This document shows, in pieces, positions 15,847 to 24,781 of a DNA stretch of 64,000 nt. The number at the start of each line of letters is the position of its first letter. The first letter of the stretch is position 1. The DNA is from Deltaproteobacteria bacterium. Its GTDB lineage: Bacteria; Myxococcota_A; Polyangia; GCA-2747355; JADLHG01. Under the pieces are notes generated by a model, which was not told the origin of the DNA, ran no database searches, and saw only the letters and a program-made list of their open reading frames with translations. Location of the stretch: NCBI GenBank assembly GCA_020848905.1, contig JADLHG010000043.1, forward strand, positions 1-64,000. The letters run 5' to 3'. The position numbers were made by a program, and so were the translations under genes.

Positions 15847-17031
15847 TCAGCGCGCCTCGCTGAGCGCGCGCACGAAGCGTTCCAGCTCTTCCTCCGTGTT
15901 GTAGTAGTGCACCGAGGCGCGCAGCAGGTCGGGCAGTCCCCGGGCCTGCATGTCGAGAAGCGTGGAGCTTCGTCGCGAGACCGAGACGTTGATCCCCTTC
16001 TGGCGCAAGCGTGCGCAGAGCGCGTCGGGGGACGACCCCGCGACGGTGAAGCTCACGAGGCCGCACGGCGCGCGCCCGAGGTCGTGCACGGCGACGTCGG
16101 GCAGCTCGGTCAGTCGTTCGCGGAGCGCCCGGCCGAGCACCGAGATCCGGGTCCAGATCGGCTCCGGGCCGAAGTCGAGGGCGTAGGCCAGCGCGGCTCC
16201 CAGCCCGAGTTTCGCACCCACGTTGCTCTCCCAGGTCTCGAAGCGCGTCGCGCCGGGGTTCACGTCGTAGCGCTCGGGGCTGACCCAGGTGGCGCCGTGG
16301 AGGTCGAGGAAGATCGGCTCGAGTCGCGCGCAGAGGGCGCGTTCGACGTAGAGCAGCCCCGTGCCCCGAGGGCCACGCAGGTACTTGCGCCCGGCTGCCA
16401 CGAGGAGCTGGCACCCGAGCTCGCGCACGTCGAGGGGGAGCTGGCCCGCGGACTGGCACGCGTCGAGCAGCACGGTGGCGCCCACGCTTCGGGCGAGGCG
16501 TCCCACCTCGGCCGCCGGCTGCACCAGGCCCCCGTTCGTCGGGACGTGCGTGAGGGCCACGAGCTTGACCCGCTCGTCGAGCTGGCGCTCCAGGGCCGCG
16601 AGGTCGAGCTGGCCCGTCTCGTCGTCGGGGAGGACCTCGAGGGTCGCGCCGGTGCGCCGCGCGAGCTGCAGGAGGCCGATGTAGTTGCTCGCGTACTCGG
16701 AGCGCGCGGTGAGGATGCGATCCCCGGGGGCGAGCGGAAGGCTGTGCGCCGCGAGATCCCACGCGCGGGTGGCGCTGTCCAGCACCGCCACCTCGTCCGG
16801 CGCGCAGCCGAGGAGCCGCGCCGCGTGGTCGTAGACCTCCGCCAGCCGCGGGGCAGCCTCCGCCTCGGCCTCGTACCCGCCGACCTCGGCCTCGCGTCGA
16901 AGGTGGGCGCCGACCGCTTCGATCACGCACGACGGCATGAGCGAGGCACCGGCGTTGTTCAGGTGCAGGACGCGCTCGCAGCCGGGGGTCTCGGCTCGGG
17001 CGCGCCGTACGTCCAGCGGTGAGGGGCGCAT
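15847..17031 (-). CDS. Class V aminotransferase-fold PLP enzyme
   Basis: The product is 394 residues from ATG 17031. Landmarks are 'LNNAGASLMP' at the start of the fold, 'DSATRAWDLAAH', 'TARSEYASNYIG', 'THVPTNGGLVQP', 'LLDACQSAGQLPLDV' (PLP-pairing Asp) and the Schiff-base lysine in 'AAGRKYLRGPRGTG'. The C-terminal arm 'NVSVSRRSSTLLDM' lacks the reactive cysteine of cysteine desulfurases, so it is more likely an isopenicillin-N-epimerase/ergothioneine-lyase-like lyase or aminotransferase. The substrate is unknown. It is divergent from nadA, 147 bp apart, and convergent with the GH3 gene 13 bp away. Confidence 0.8.
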   Translation of the reverse strand: MRPSPLDVRRARAETPGCERVLHLNNAGASLMPSCVIEAVGAHLRREAEVGGYEAEAEAAPRLAEVYDHAARLLGCAPDEVAVLDSATRAWDLAAHSLPLAPGDRILTARSEYASNYIGLLQLARRTGATLEVLPDDETGQLDLAALERQLDERVKLVALTHVPTNGGLVQPAAEVGRLARSVGATVLLDACQSAGQLPLDVRELGCQLLVAAGRKYLRGPRGTGLLYVERALCARLEPIFLDLHGATWVSPERYDVNPGATRFETWESNVGAKLGLGAALAYALDFGPEPIWTRISVLGRALRERLTELPDVAVHDLGRAPCGLVSFTVAGSSPDALCARLRQKGINVSVSRRSSTLLDMQARGLPDLLRASVHYYNTEEELERFVRALSEAR

Positions 17032-17178
17032 CAGGTCAGCATACCGCAGGCGCTCCGCCGAGCGTGCCGAGCCGCGGCGCTTCGTCGGGGATCTCATCGT
17101 CGGGGGTTGGCCACCGCCCGCAGGCCCGCATAGAATACGCGGCACCGGGCCGGCGCCCGGGATGAGGGCGGCGAAGCC

Positions 17179-18399
17179 ATGCAACACGACATCAGCCAGC
17201 GTTTCACGGCCGAGGAGACCTGCGCGCCGCTCGATCGGCAGCCCGAGGAGGCGGTGCTCGCGGAGCTCCGCGCGCTCGTGGCGGAGGTCCAGGGCCGGTC
17301 GCTCTTCCTCATCCATTACTACCAGCCCACCTGGATCAAGCGCCTCTTGCGCGAGGCCGGGGCGCAGCTCGTCGAGGCCGATTCGCAGGCGCTGGCGCGG
17401 GCGGGACGAGAGAGCGACCGGGAGCTGCTCGTCTGCATCACCGTGCCGTTCATGGCCGGGTCGTCGGCGATCCTCGCGCGGCCCGAGCAGCAGGTGGTGC
17501 TCGCCGACGTGGACGCGGGCTGCTCGCTCGAGGCCTCGGCCCCCGAGGACCTCGTGGTCGAGATGCTGGAGCGCACGGCCCTCCTCGCCCCGACGGTGCA
17601 CGACGCGCGGACGCTGCAGCGGGGCCAGTTCATCCCCGTCTGCTACACCAACGTGAGCGCGCAGGTGAAGGCCGTGACGGGGGAGTTCGGTGGCATCATC
17701 TGCACCTCGTCGAACGCCACGAACGCGGTGCGCTGGGTGCTCGAGCGCGGAGGGTGTCCGGTCTTTCTGCCGGACCAGCATCTGGCGGCGAACGTGGCGG
17801 CGGAGCTCGGCCTCTCGCGGCTGGCCTTCTGGCGGCACACGGAGCGCGACGGCGGGCTGACCGACACCGAGCTCCGCGAGGCGGAGCTGGTGGTCTGGAC
17901 CGGCGAGTGCAACGTGCACGTCAAGACCGAGGCCGAGGTGATCGAGGCCTTCGTGGCGCGCCACCCGCGAGGACATCTGCTACTCCATCCCGAGGTGCCG
18001 CACGCGCACGTTCGCGTGGCCCTCGCGCGAGCGGGGCGCGAGCACGTGGGAGTGGGGAGTACGCGCTTCATCCACCAGCGCCTGGCGCAGCTCGCCGAGG
18101 CGGAGCCGGGGGCGACGGTGGGGATCGCGACGGAGACGAACTTCGTCTCGGAGCTCCAGGAGGCCTACCGGGGCAAGCTCGAGGTGCAGAACCTGCTCCG
18201 CAACGTCTGCGCGTGCGTGCACATGCGCACGCGGCCCGAAGCGCTGCTCGGCGCGCTGCGGGCCATCACCTCGGGGGCGCTCGAGCGTTCGCGGCACCTG
18301 GTCCATCTGAGTTCCGACGTGCGGACGCTGGCCCTCGCCGCGCTCGAACGCTCTCTGATGCTCAAGGACGAGCCCTTCACCCTCAACTGGACGGCGTGA
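17179..18399 (+). CDS. nadA: Quinolinate synthase A
   Basis: The 406-residue enzyme condenses iminoaspartate with DHAP to quinolinate in NAD synthesis. Family motifs are clear: 'IHYYQPTWIK', 'VLADVDAGCSLE' (first Fe-S Cys), 'VCYTNVSAQVKA', 'CTSSNATNAVRWV', 'VFLPDQHLAAN', 'WTGECNVHV' (second Cys), 'GSTRFI', 'IATETNFV' and 'NVCACVHM' (third Cys). The widespread 'HPEC' is 'HPEV' here, but that Cys is not one of the three [4Fe-4S] ligands. No nadB is in the window. Two bases after its stop begins a cytochrome c'-like lipoprotein gene. Confidence 0.93.
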   Translation: MQHDISQRFTAEETCAPLDRQPEEAVLAELRALVAEVQGRSLFLIHYYQPTWIKRLLREAGAQLVEADSQALARAGRESDRELLVCITVPFMAGSSAILARPEQQVVLADVDAGCSLEASAPEDLVVEMLERTALLAPTVHDARTLQRGQFIPVCYTNVSAQVKAVTGEFGGIICTSSNATNAVRWVLERGGCPVFLPDQHLAANVAAELGLSRLAFWRHTERDGGLTDTELREAELVVWTGECNVHVKTEAEVIEAFVARHPRGHLLLHPEVPHAHVRVALARAGREHVGVGSTRFIHQRLAQLAEAEPGATVGIATETNFVSELQEAYRGKLEVQNLLRNVCACVHMRTRPEALLGALRAITSGALERSRHLVHLSSDVRTLALAALERSLMLKDEPFTLNWTA

Positions 18400-18400
18400 A

Positions 18401-18823
18401 ATGAGACCAACGACGATCGTCGCGTGGGTGGGCCTCGGCCTGCTCGCCGCGGGGTGCGTACCCAAGCCCAAGCAGGACTACACCCTCGAGCAGATCCCGC
18501 AGATCCCGACGCTGAAGGAGCTGATGCACTTCCAAGCGCACACGGTCGATCCGTGGTTCGGCAAGCGCAAGCAGAAGAGCTTCAGCGCCGAGGAGCACGA
18601 GGCGCTCGTCGGCGTGGGCCAGAAGCTCGTGGCCACCGCCGCGCTCCTGCGGGACAAGTTCGCGCAGCAGAAGGCGCCGAGCTTCGCCACCTACGCCGGT
18701 CAGATGCACGGCGAGTCGGGCAAGCTCGTGACCGCCGCCCAGGCGAAGAACGCGAGCGGGGTCTCCGACGCTCTCGAGGGAGTGCGCAAGGCCTGCGCCG
18801 CCTGTCACACCGAGTACAAGTGA
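18401..18823 (+). CDS. Cytochrome c'-like lipoprotein
   Basis: The product is 140 residues. The signal 'GLGLLAAGC' gives a lipobox Cys19. The mature part is helical, with 'DPWFGKRKQKSFSAEEH' and a C-terminal heme site 'KACAACHTEYK' in the position typical of the four-helix cytochrome c' / cytochrome c556 fold. Such proteins bind NO or pass electrons in the periplasm. It starts right after nadA, and its TGA overlaps the GTG of a GH5 lipoprotein (GTGA), so the cytochrome and GH5 gene are translationally coupled, an odd pairing. Confidence 0.82.
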   Translation: MRPTTIVAWVGLGLLAAGCVPKPKQDYTLEQIPQIPTLKELMHFQAHTVDPWFGKRKQKSFSAEEHEALVGVGQKLVATAALLRDKFAQQKAPSFATYAGQMHGESGKLVTAAQAKNASGVSDALEGVRKACAACHTEYK

Positions 18824-20202
18824 GTGGCGGCGGCCGCGCGCTCGTCGGGCTGAGCCTCGTCGGGCTCGCGTCCTTCGGGTGCGTGGCCGACGACGGCGTG
18901 CCCCCGACGCGCCTCGCGGTGCGCGATGGTTTTCTGCGCGACGCCGACGGGAGGGCCGTGATCCTGCGGGGGGTCAACCTCTCGGGCGAGCACAAGCGGA
19001 CCTCTCGCTTCGCGTGGCACCGAGCCGAGGACTTCCGGCGGGTGCGAACGGACTGGGGGCTGAACGCGGTGCGCCTGCTCGTGGCGTGGGCGGCGGTGGA
19101 GCCCGAGCGTGGACGCATCGACCGCGACTACCTGGAGCGCCTGGCCGAGCGGGTGCGGTGGGCCGAGGAGGCCGGGCTCCTGGTCGTGCTCGATCTGCAC
19201 CAGGACGTCTGGGGCGAGGGCTTCCCCGAGGGAAACGGCGCGCCGCGCTGGACCTGCCCCGAGGAGAACTACGCCCGGCACAAGGTGCCCGAGCTGTGGC
19301 TCCTGGCCTACGCCACGCCGGAGGTGACCGGCTGCTTCGACGGCTTCTGGCGGGACGGCGCGCTGCAGGAACGCTATGCGGAGGCCTGGGCCGCGGTCGC
19401 GCGGCGCTTGGCGGGCTCGCGCGCCGTGGTCGGCTTCGACGTGATGAACGAGCCGCACTGGGGGAGCCATCCGGTCTGGAGCTTCGAGGCCGCGCGGTTG
19501 CAGCCGTTCTACGAACGGGTCAGCGCGCGCGTGCAGGCCGAGGCCCCGCACTGGCTTCCTTTCCTGGAGCCCGCGGCGAGCCGCAACATGGGCCTCCCGA
19601 CGGGGCTCCGGCCGATCGCGGGGCGACCCTTCGTGTACGCGCCGCACAGCTACGACGCGACGGCGGAGCAGGGGCTCGGTTTCTCCGAGGAGCGCAGGCA
19701 AGCCGTGGTCGATCACGTGGCGGCGCTGGCGGCGGACGCGCGGGCTCTCGGCGCACCGCTCTGGCTCGGCGAGTACGGGGGCGTCGCGGGTCATCCGGGG
19801 ATCGCGGCCTACCTGGACGCGGAGTACGCGGCGGCCGGGGCCGTGGCGGCGGGGACGATGGTCTGGCACTACGGGAAGGACGCCGGGTACGGGCTGCTCG
19901 ACGAGACGGGGCGTGAGAAACCGGAGCTCCTGGCGTCGCTCGTCCGGCCCTATCCGTCGCGCGTCGCAGGAAGACCGCGGCGCTACGGGTTCGAGCCGGG
20001 GGCGCGGCGCTTCGAGGTGGTCTTCGACCCGGACCCGGAGAGCGCGGCACCCACGGAGCTCGTCGTTCCGCCCCGCGTCTACCGGGCCGGGTATCGCGTG
20101 CTCTGCGACGGCTGCGTTCACGAGGTAGATGGGGACACGTTGCGCATCGGCCAGGCCCCGACCAGCCGACCGGCGCGCGTGGTGCTCGAGCCGCGGCAGT
20201 AG
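18820..20202 (+). CDS. GH5 lipoprotein, endoglycoceramidase-like
   Basis: The product is 460 residues from GTG 18820, which overlaps the previous stop by 4 bp and yields a clean lipoprotein signal ('VGLASFGC'). The catalytic barrel has 'ILRGVNLSGEHK', 'WGLNAVRLLVAWAAVEP', 'LLVVLDLHQDVWGEG', acid/base Glu211 in 'FDVMNEPHWG', 'YAPHSYDA' and nucleophile Glu318 in 'WLGEYGG'. The 'LHQDVWGEGFPEGNG' loop and the C-terminal beta-sandwich resemble endoglycoceramidases, which cut glycans from glycosphingolipids. A broader GH5 beta-glycosidase remains possible. Lipid anchoring suggests action on external lipids. Confidence 0.83.
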   Translation: MSGGGRALVGLSLVGLASFGCVADDGVPPTRLAVRDGFLRDADGRAVILRGVNLSGEHKRTSRFAWHRAEDFRRVRTDWGLNAVRLLVAWAAVEPERGRIDRDYLERLAERVRWAEEAGLLVVLDLHQDVWGEGFPEGNGAPRWTCPEENYARHKVPELWLLAYATPEVTGCFDGFWRDGALQERYAEAWAAVARRLAGSRAVVGFDVMNEPHWGSHPVWSFEAARLQPFYERVSARVQAEAPHWLPFLEPAASRNMGLPTGLRPIAGRPFVYAPHSYDATAEQGLGFSEERRQAVVDHVAALAADARALGAPLWLGEYGGVAGHPGIAAYLDAEYAAAGAVAAGTMVWHYGKDAGYGLLDETGREKPELLASLVRPYPSRVAGRPRRYGFEPGARRFEVVFDPDPESAAPTELVVPPRVYRAGYRVLCDGCVHEVDGDTLRIGQAPTSRPARVVLEPRQ

Positions 20203-20224
20203 CGCCGGGCCCTGACCCCTCACC

Positions 20225-21082
20225 TCACGGGGCGAACCAGCGCGAGCGGAGCTGCAGCACGACGTTGATCGAGCTGCCGGCTATCGGGATGGCCGGGGTC
20301 TGGGTCGAGGTGACGGGATCTCCGACGGACGGGTCGGTGGAGGTGCCGATCGGCCCGCTCTCCTTCAGGAAGGCCCACAGATAGACGGGGTAGCCGGCGG
20401 GCACCTTGGAGAGGGTGAAGGGCACCGTCTGTCCGCCGCTCAGGTCGGCGTAGGGGAGCGAGCGGCCGGCGAGCAGCGAGAGCGTGTCGAAGGGGGGGAA
20501 CGCGCGGCTGTAGACGCCGACGAAGAGCTCTCCCTTGCAGTCCTTGTCGGCAGCGCCCGAGCAGGTGAGCAGGCCGCTCGTCTTGAGCGAGAGGGTGCCG
20601 GTGATCTGGCCGAAGGGATTCGGCAGGGTCCCGACGTCGAAGGAGGGGATCTTGGCGTCCGCCGGCTGCAGTCCGAGGTCCACGGCCAGGAGCCGTTGAT
20701 CTGGCGCGGTGGCCCCGCGGTCGGCACTCGAGGCGCCGCGATCTGCGATCGACGCCCCGCCCTCGCCGACGGAGGTCTTGCTGTCGCGCGCGCCGCCGCG
20801 GTCGGCTCGCGAGATGAGGCCGTCGGACCCGGGACCATCGGGCCGGGCGCCGTCGCCGTCGCCGGGCGTCCGCAGACCGTCCGTTCCGCCGGGAAGCGCG
20901 CCGTCGGTCAGCCCGAGGCTGCCGTCGGCCATCTGACCCGAGAAGCTCTCCGCGGCGAAGCCTCCCCGCACGCAGGCGGGGAGCGCGGCGCAGAGGAGGA
21001 GCGGCAGGGCGAGGGGGGCGCGCGCGCGGTGTGCAGAAAACCTGCACACTGTCCGGCCGGGGGGGAGAGCGCCGCGTCGCAT
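20225..21082 (-). CDS. Lipoprotein with D-R-G repeat linker, function unknown
   Basis: The 285-residue product has a signal 'LALPLLLCAALPAC', then about 110 residues dominated by Asp, Gly, Ala and Arg, including several 'ADRGA' units. The C-terminal ~140 residues are a small beta-rich domain beginning 'NPFGQITGTLSL' with one Cys pair ('LTCSGAADKDC') and ending 'NVVLQLRSRWFAP'. This looks like a surface-exposed sandwich on a flexible stalk. GGGAGG lies 12 bases before the ATG, a long spacing. A perfect inverted repeat lies within codons 12-18 (see 21029-21049). Function is not recognised. It is convergent with the GH5 gene. Confidence 0.75.
   Translation of the reverse strand: MRRGALPPGRTVCRFSAHRARAPLALPLLLCAALPACVRGGFAAESFSGQMADGSLGLTDGALPGGTDGLRTPGDGDGARPDGPGSDGLISRADRGGARDSKTSVGEGGASIADRGASSADRGATAPDQRLLAVDLGLQPADAKIPSFDVGTLPNPFGQITGTLSLKTSGLLTCSGAADKDCKGELFVGVYSRAFPPFDTLSLLAGRSLPYADLSGGQTVPFTLSKVPAGYPVYLWAFLKESGPIGTSTDPSVGDPVTSTQTPAIPIAGSSINVVLQLRSRWFAP
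21029..21049. repeat. Perfect 8-bp inverted repeat inside the lipoprotein start region
   Basis: GTGTGCAG (21029-21036) and CTGCACAC (21042-21049) form a perfect inverted repeat around a 5-base AAAAC spacer. It lies within the first codons of the minus-strand lipoprotein. It could form an mRNA hairpin that tunes translation, or be an operator if transcription starts near it. Confidence 0.4.
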
Positions 21083-21140
21083 CGTCGGTGAGGACCTCCC
21101 TTTCAGTCTATCACCGGTGCGCGCGCTGCTCGAATCGCGA

Positions 21141-22472
21141 TCACGGCGGAGGTGGGTGCGTGTCGCAGCTCTGCCCCTCCGGGTCGCGCTTGCCGATCTC
21201 GTGGCGGTCGAGCTCCCGTCCGTCCTCGGCGAGGGCGCGCAAGACGAGGCGCGTGGGCTCGAGCTCGACCAGCACCAGATGAAAGCCCGTCGCCGCCGCG
21301 GGGCGTGCAGGGCTCGTCTTGCCGGGAAAGGGGACCGGGAAGGCGCCGCCGCCGGCGGAGGTCACGTAGACCGTTCCCCTCTCACCTGGGGCTACAGGGC
21401 AGGGGGACGGGCTCGCGCCGTTCGCGCAGCGGGAGGCGGCGAAGCGCTCGTACCAGTGGTTGTGCCCCGCGAGTACGAGGTCCACGCGGTGCTTGTTCAG
21501 GATGGGCACCAGCGCCGCGTTCTGGCCCGCCTCGTTCGGGGGATGGTTGATCGGCCAGATGCGGTGCGTGTAGATCGGTCGGTGCATGAAGACCACGCGC
21601 CAGCGGGCGGGGTTCCGCGCGAGAAAGCGGTCCAGCCAGCGGGCCTGCTCGGCGAACGGGCGCGCCCCGCCGCGGAAGGTCTCCGTCGAGAGCGCGACGA
21701 TGACGGCGTTGCCGTAGCGGAAGCCGTAGTAGTCCTCGACGCCGTGACCGCCGAGGGCCCGTGCGGCGCGCGGCAGGAGCAGCAGGCGGTTGTAGTTCGC
21801 GCGTTCGCCTTCCCCGGGGCCGTCGTCGTGGTTCCCGAGCGCGTACATGATCGGCAGCCGCGCCGCCACGAGCTCGCTCGTGCGCACGTGGTGGGCCCAT
21901 TGCACCGGCTTGCGGCCGTCGTGGACGATGTCTCCTCCGTGCAAGATCAGCGCAGCCCCCCGGGTGAGGGCCTGGGCGGCGAGGAGCGGCCAGCGCGCGC
22001 TCGCCCCGAAGCCCTTCTGCCAGCCCTCGGCGCGGGAGTCGGCCGCGTAGGCCAGCCGCACGTGGCCGCAGACGGGGTGCGGTGCGGGAGCGGTGCGGAA
22101 GCGGTACTCCGTCGAGAAGCCGCCCCGCGGTCCGCCCGCGCGATAGACGTAGGTCGCGCCCGGGGCGAGGCCCGTGAGGACTACCTCGCTCAGGGTCCCG
22201 AGAGGGCCGCCGAGCGGGCGCGTGACTCCGACCGTGCGCTGCCACGGGCGTGCCGCCGCGCCGTCGCCGCCGAGGCCTCGGGGCGGTACCGGCCGGTACT
22301 CGACCACCGCCTCCGGGGCGCCGTCGACGGTGTTCCAGGCCACTCCCATGGAGGTGTGGGCCGGTTCGACCACCGAGAGGCGCACTCCCTCGGGGCGGGC
22401 GCGAGCGACTCCGCTTCCGAGGAGAAAGACGCCGACTGCGGTAAGGGTGGCGCACACCATCCGACGCGTCAT
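21141..22472 (-). CDS. Exported purple-acid-phosphatase-like metallophosphoesterase
   Basis: The product is 443 residues from ATG 22472 with a signal peptide ending near 'GSGVARA'. A fibronectin-like N-terminal domain ('RLSVVEPAHTSMGVAWNT', 'LTGLAPGATYVYRAGG') precedes the phosphoesterase domain. Metal-ligand blocks are visible: 'LAYAADSRAEG', 'ILHGGDIVHDG', 'YALGNHDDG', 'VFMHRPIYTH' and 'LVLAGHNHWYER'. The first block reads A-D-S-R rather than the usual D-x-G/D-x-H, so the first metal site may be altered. It is likely a periplasmic or secreted phosphomonoesterase/phosphodiesterase. An ATG further upstream (22781) was rejected as a GC-rich extension. Confidence 0.86.
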   Translation of the reverse strand: MTRRMVCATLTAVGVFLLGSGVARARPEGVRLSVVEPAHTSMGVAWNTVDGAPEAVVEYRPVPPRGLGGDGAAARPWQRTVGVTRPLGGPLGTLSEVVLTGLAPGATYVYRAGGPRGGFSTEYRFRTAPAPHPVCGHVRLAYAADSRAEGWQKGFGASARWPLLAAQALTRGAALILHGGDIVHDGRKPVQWAHHVRTSELVAARLPIMYALGNHDDGPGEGERANYNRLLLLPRAARALGGHGVEDYYGFRYGNAVIVALSTETFRGGARPFAEQARWLDRFLARNPARWRVVFMHRPIYTHRIWPINHPPNEAGQNAALVPILNKHRVDLVLAGHNHWYERFAASRCANGASPSPCPVAPGERGTVYVTSAGGGAFPVPFPGKTSPARPAAATGFHLVLVELEPTRLVLRALAEDGRELDRHEIGKRDPEGQSCDTHPPPP

Positions 22473-22795
22473 GGGCCGCGCATCTTGCCGCACGCGGATC
22501 CCCTCCCGCAAGGAGCGCGGGCGCCGCCCTTCCGACGGGCCGCCGACCGTCCGGCGTCGCGTCCTCGCTCTAGGCGTCCCCGCATTCTTGACCTGCATCA
22601 GCTTCGGCCCCTCCTCGGAGGCGTCCCGCTCGCGGAATGCGCCGCGATGTGTTAGATCCCCGCCATGCGATTCGAGCGTGAGGCGCGTCGCGGCGAGAGC
22701 AGTAGGCTCGCCGTAGGGCTCCGGCCCTGCGCGTCTGCGCCCGCCTCGCGCGTGCGTGCCGTATTGCCGATGGGAACCCAACAGGAGAAGAACCG
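22473..22795. other. Divergent intergenic region, no gene seen
   Basis: The 323 bp between the divergent phosphoesterase and serA hold no credible ORF. AACAGGAGAAG just before 22796 is the serA ribosome binding site. No strong -35/-10 pair or riboswitch was recognised. Confidence 0.5.
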
Positions 22796-23686
22796 ATGCT
22801 GATCCTGATTTCGGATGCGTTCGATGCGTCGCTCCCCGGCCGATTGGCCAAGTTCGGGGAGGTCACCGAGGACAAGGCGCGCCTCGCCGAGGCGGAGGTC
22901 GTACTCGTGCGCAGCAAGACCAAGTGCACGCGCGAGTATATGGACTCGGCCCCCAAGCTGAAGCTGATCATTCGCGGCGGCGTGGGGCTCGATAACGTGG
23001 ACGCCGAGGCCGCCAAGCAGAAGGGGATCCGCGTGGACAACACGCCGGAGGCCTCGACGGTGGCGGTGGCCGAGCTGGCCATGGCGCTGATGATCGCCGC
23101 GCCGAACCAGCTCACTACGGGGCACAGCGCGATGGTCGAGGGGAAGTGGCTGAAGAACGAGATCAAGCGCACCGAGCTCTACAAGAAGACCCTCGGCTTG
23201 ATCGGCATCGGGCGCATCGGCTCGGCGGTAGCGCAGCGCGCGAAGGGCTTCGAGATGCGCGTGGTGGCCTACGACGCGTACGTCAAGAGCTCGCCGGCGG
23301 CGGAGCTCTGGCCGCTCGAGCGCGTGATCGCCGAGTCGGACTACCTCTCGCTGCACACGCCGCTCACGGCCGAGACGCGGCAGATGATCAACGCCGACAC
23401 GCTCGGCAAGATGAAGAAGGGCGTGATCATCGTGAACACCGGCCGCGGCGAGTGCGTCGACGAGGCGGCGCTGGCGAAGGCCCTCGAGAGCGGGCACGTC
23501 GGCTGCTACGCCACGGACGTCTGGACCAGCGACCCGCCCCCGACCGATTGCCCGCTGCTCAAGGCGCCGCGCGTGATCATGATGCCGCACGTGGGGGGCA
23601 GCAGTAAGGAGAACCTCGGCCGCATCGGCGATCAGGTGGTCGAGAAGATCGGCGCGTACCTGAGCGAAAAGGAGAAGCGATCGTGA
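22796..23686 (+). CDS. serA: D-3-phosphoglycerate dehydrogenase, short form without ACT domain
   Basis: The 296-residue D-2-hydroxyacid dehydrogenase starts at ATG 22796 after AGGAGAAG. Landmarks are 'IIRGGVGLDNVD', the NAD site 'TLGLIGIGRIGSAVAQRA', the substrate Arg and catalytic Glu/His blocks 'VNTGRGECVDE' and 'MMPHVGGSS'. The chain ends soon after, so the C-terminal ASB/ACT regulatory domains of long SerA enzymes are missing and serine feedback through ACT is unlikely. The stop is overlapped by the GTG of serC (GTGA). Together they make phosphoserine from 3-phosphoglycerate. Confidence 0.9.
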   Translation: MLILISDAFDASLPGRLAKFGEVTEDKARLAEAEVVLVRSKTKCTREYMDSAPKLKLIIRGGVGLDNVDAEAAKQKGIRVDNTPEASTVAVAELAMALMIAAPNQLTTGHSAMVEGKWLKNEIKRTELYKKTLGLIGIGRIGSAVAQRAKGFEMRVVAYDAYVKSSPAAELWPLERVIAESDYLSLHTPLTAETRQMINADTLGKMKKGVIIVNTGRGECVDEAALAKALESGHVGCYATDVWTSDPPPTDCPLLKAPRVIMMPHVGGSSKENLGRIGDQVVEKIGAYLSEKEKRS

Positions 23687-24771
23687 CCAAGCGCGTGATG
23701 AACTTCAATCCGGGTCCAGCGGCCCTGCCCCTCTCGGTGCTCGAGGAGGTGAAGGCCGAATTCCTCGATTTCGCTGGCACGGGGATGTCGATCCTCGAGG
23801 CCAGCCACCGCGGCAAGGAGTACGAGGCGGTGCACAACGAGACGCAGGCGCTGCTCAAGGAGCTCCTGGGCCTCGGCGACGATACGCAGGTGCTCTTCAT
23901 GGGCGGCGGCGCGACGACGCAGTTCGCGCTGGTGCCGATGAACTTCCTGGCCAAGGACAAGAGCGCGGACTACCTGGTAACGGGGGCCTGGTCGCAGAAG
24001 GCGGTGAAGGAGGCCAAGCACTTCGGCACGCCGAACATCGCCGCGAACACCGAGGAGAACAAGGTCTTCTTGCGCATCCCGCGCGCCGAGGAGTGCCGCT
24101 TCACCGACGGCGCGGCGTACGTGCACCTGACCTCGAACAACACGATCTTCGGCACGCAGTGGCAGTGGTGGCCCGAGACGCGGGCGCCGCTCGTCGCGGA
24201 CATGTCCTCGGACATCCTCTCGCGGCCTTTCCCGGCGCAGCGCTTCGCGCTCATCTACGCCGGCGCGCAGAAGAACCTCGGGCCGGCCGGTGTGACGGTG
24301 ATCGTGGTGAAGAAGGACTTCCTGGCGCAGGCGCGCGAGGACCTGCCCAGCCTGATGAGCTACAAGGCGGTGGCCAAGGAGAACTCGCTCCTCAACACGG
24401 CCCCCTGCTTCCCGATCTACGTGGTGGGCAAGACGCTCAAGTGGCTCAAGGGCAAGGGTGGGCTCGTGGCGATGGAGAAGGAGAACCAGGCCAAGGGGAG
24501 CCTGATCTACGGCGTGCTCGACGCGCACGCGGGCTTCTATCGCGCCCCCGTCGAGAAGGGGAGCCGCTCGCTGATGAACGTGGTCTTCCGGCTCCCGTCG
24601 GAGGAGCTCGAGGCCAAGTTCGTCTCCGAGGCCAAGGCCGCGGGGATGGTGGGCCTGAAGGGGCACCGCTCGGCGGGCGGGATCCGCGTCTCGACCTACA
24701 ACGCCGTGCCGCTCGAGTGGGTCAAGGCGGTCTCGGACTTCATGGTCGAGTTCGCGCGGAAGAACGGATAG
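23683..24771 (+). CDS. serC: Phosphoserine aminotransferase
   Basis: The 362-residue PLP enzyme converts 3-phosphohydroxypyruvate to phosphoserine. Signatures are 'MNFNPGPAALPLSVL', 'EASHRGKEYEAVHNE', 'VLFMGGGATTQFALVPMN', 'SNNTIFGTQW', 'VADMSSDILSRP' and the PLP lysine in 'YAGAQKNLGPAGVT'. The C-terminal 'GLKGHRSAGGIRVSTYNA' is also typical. It uses a GTG start embedded in the last codons of serA (4-bp overlap), so it is translationally coupled. No serB lies nearby. It is convergent with a protein kinase gene only 10 bp away. Confidence 0.97.
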   Translation: MTKRVMNFNPGPAALPLSVLEEVKAEFLDFAGTGMSILEASHRGKEYEAVHNETQALLKELLGLGDDTQVLFMGGGATTQFALVPMNFLAKDKSADYLVTGAWSQKAVKEAKHFGTPNIAANTEENKVFLRIPRAEECRFTDGAAYVHLTSNNTIFGTQWQWWPETRAPLVADMSSDILSRPFPAQRFALIYAGAQKNLGPAGVTVIVVKKDFLAQAREDLPSLMSYKAVAKENSLLNTAPCFPIYVVGKTLKWLKGKGGLVAMEKENQAKGSLIYGVLDAHAGFYRAPVEKGSRSLMNVVFRLPSEELEAKFVSEAKAAGMVGLKGHRSAGGIRVSTYNAVPLEWVKAVSDFMVEFARKNG

Positions 24772-24781
24772 TCCCCGCCGC

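Noticed and set aside
15847-17031. Class V PLP enzyme as the cysteine desulfurase feeding NadA
   Set aside because: nifS-like genes do sit by nadA in some bacteria, but this protein lacks the catalytic Cys in the C-terminal arm ('SRRSSTLLDM'), and the genes are divergent.
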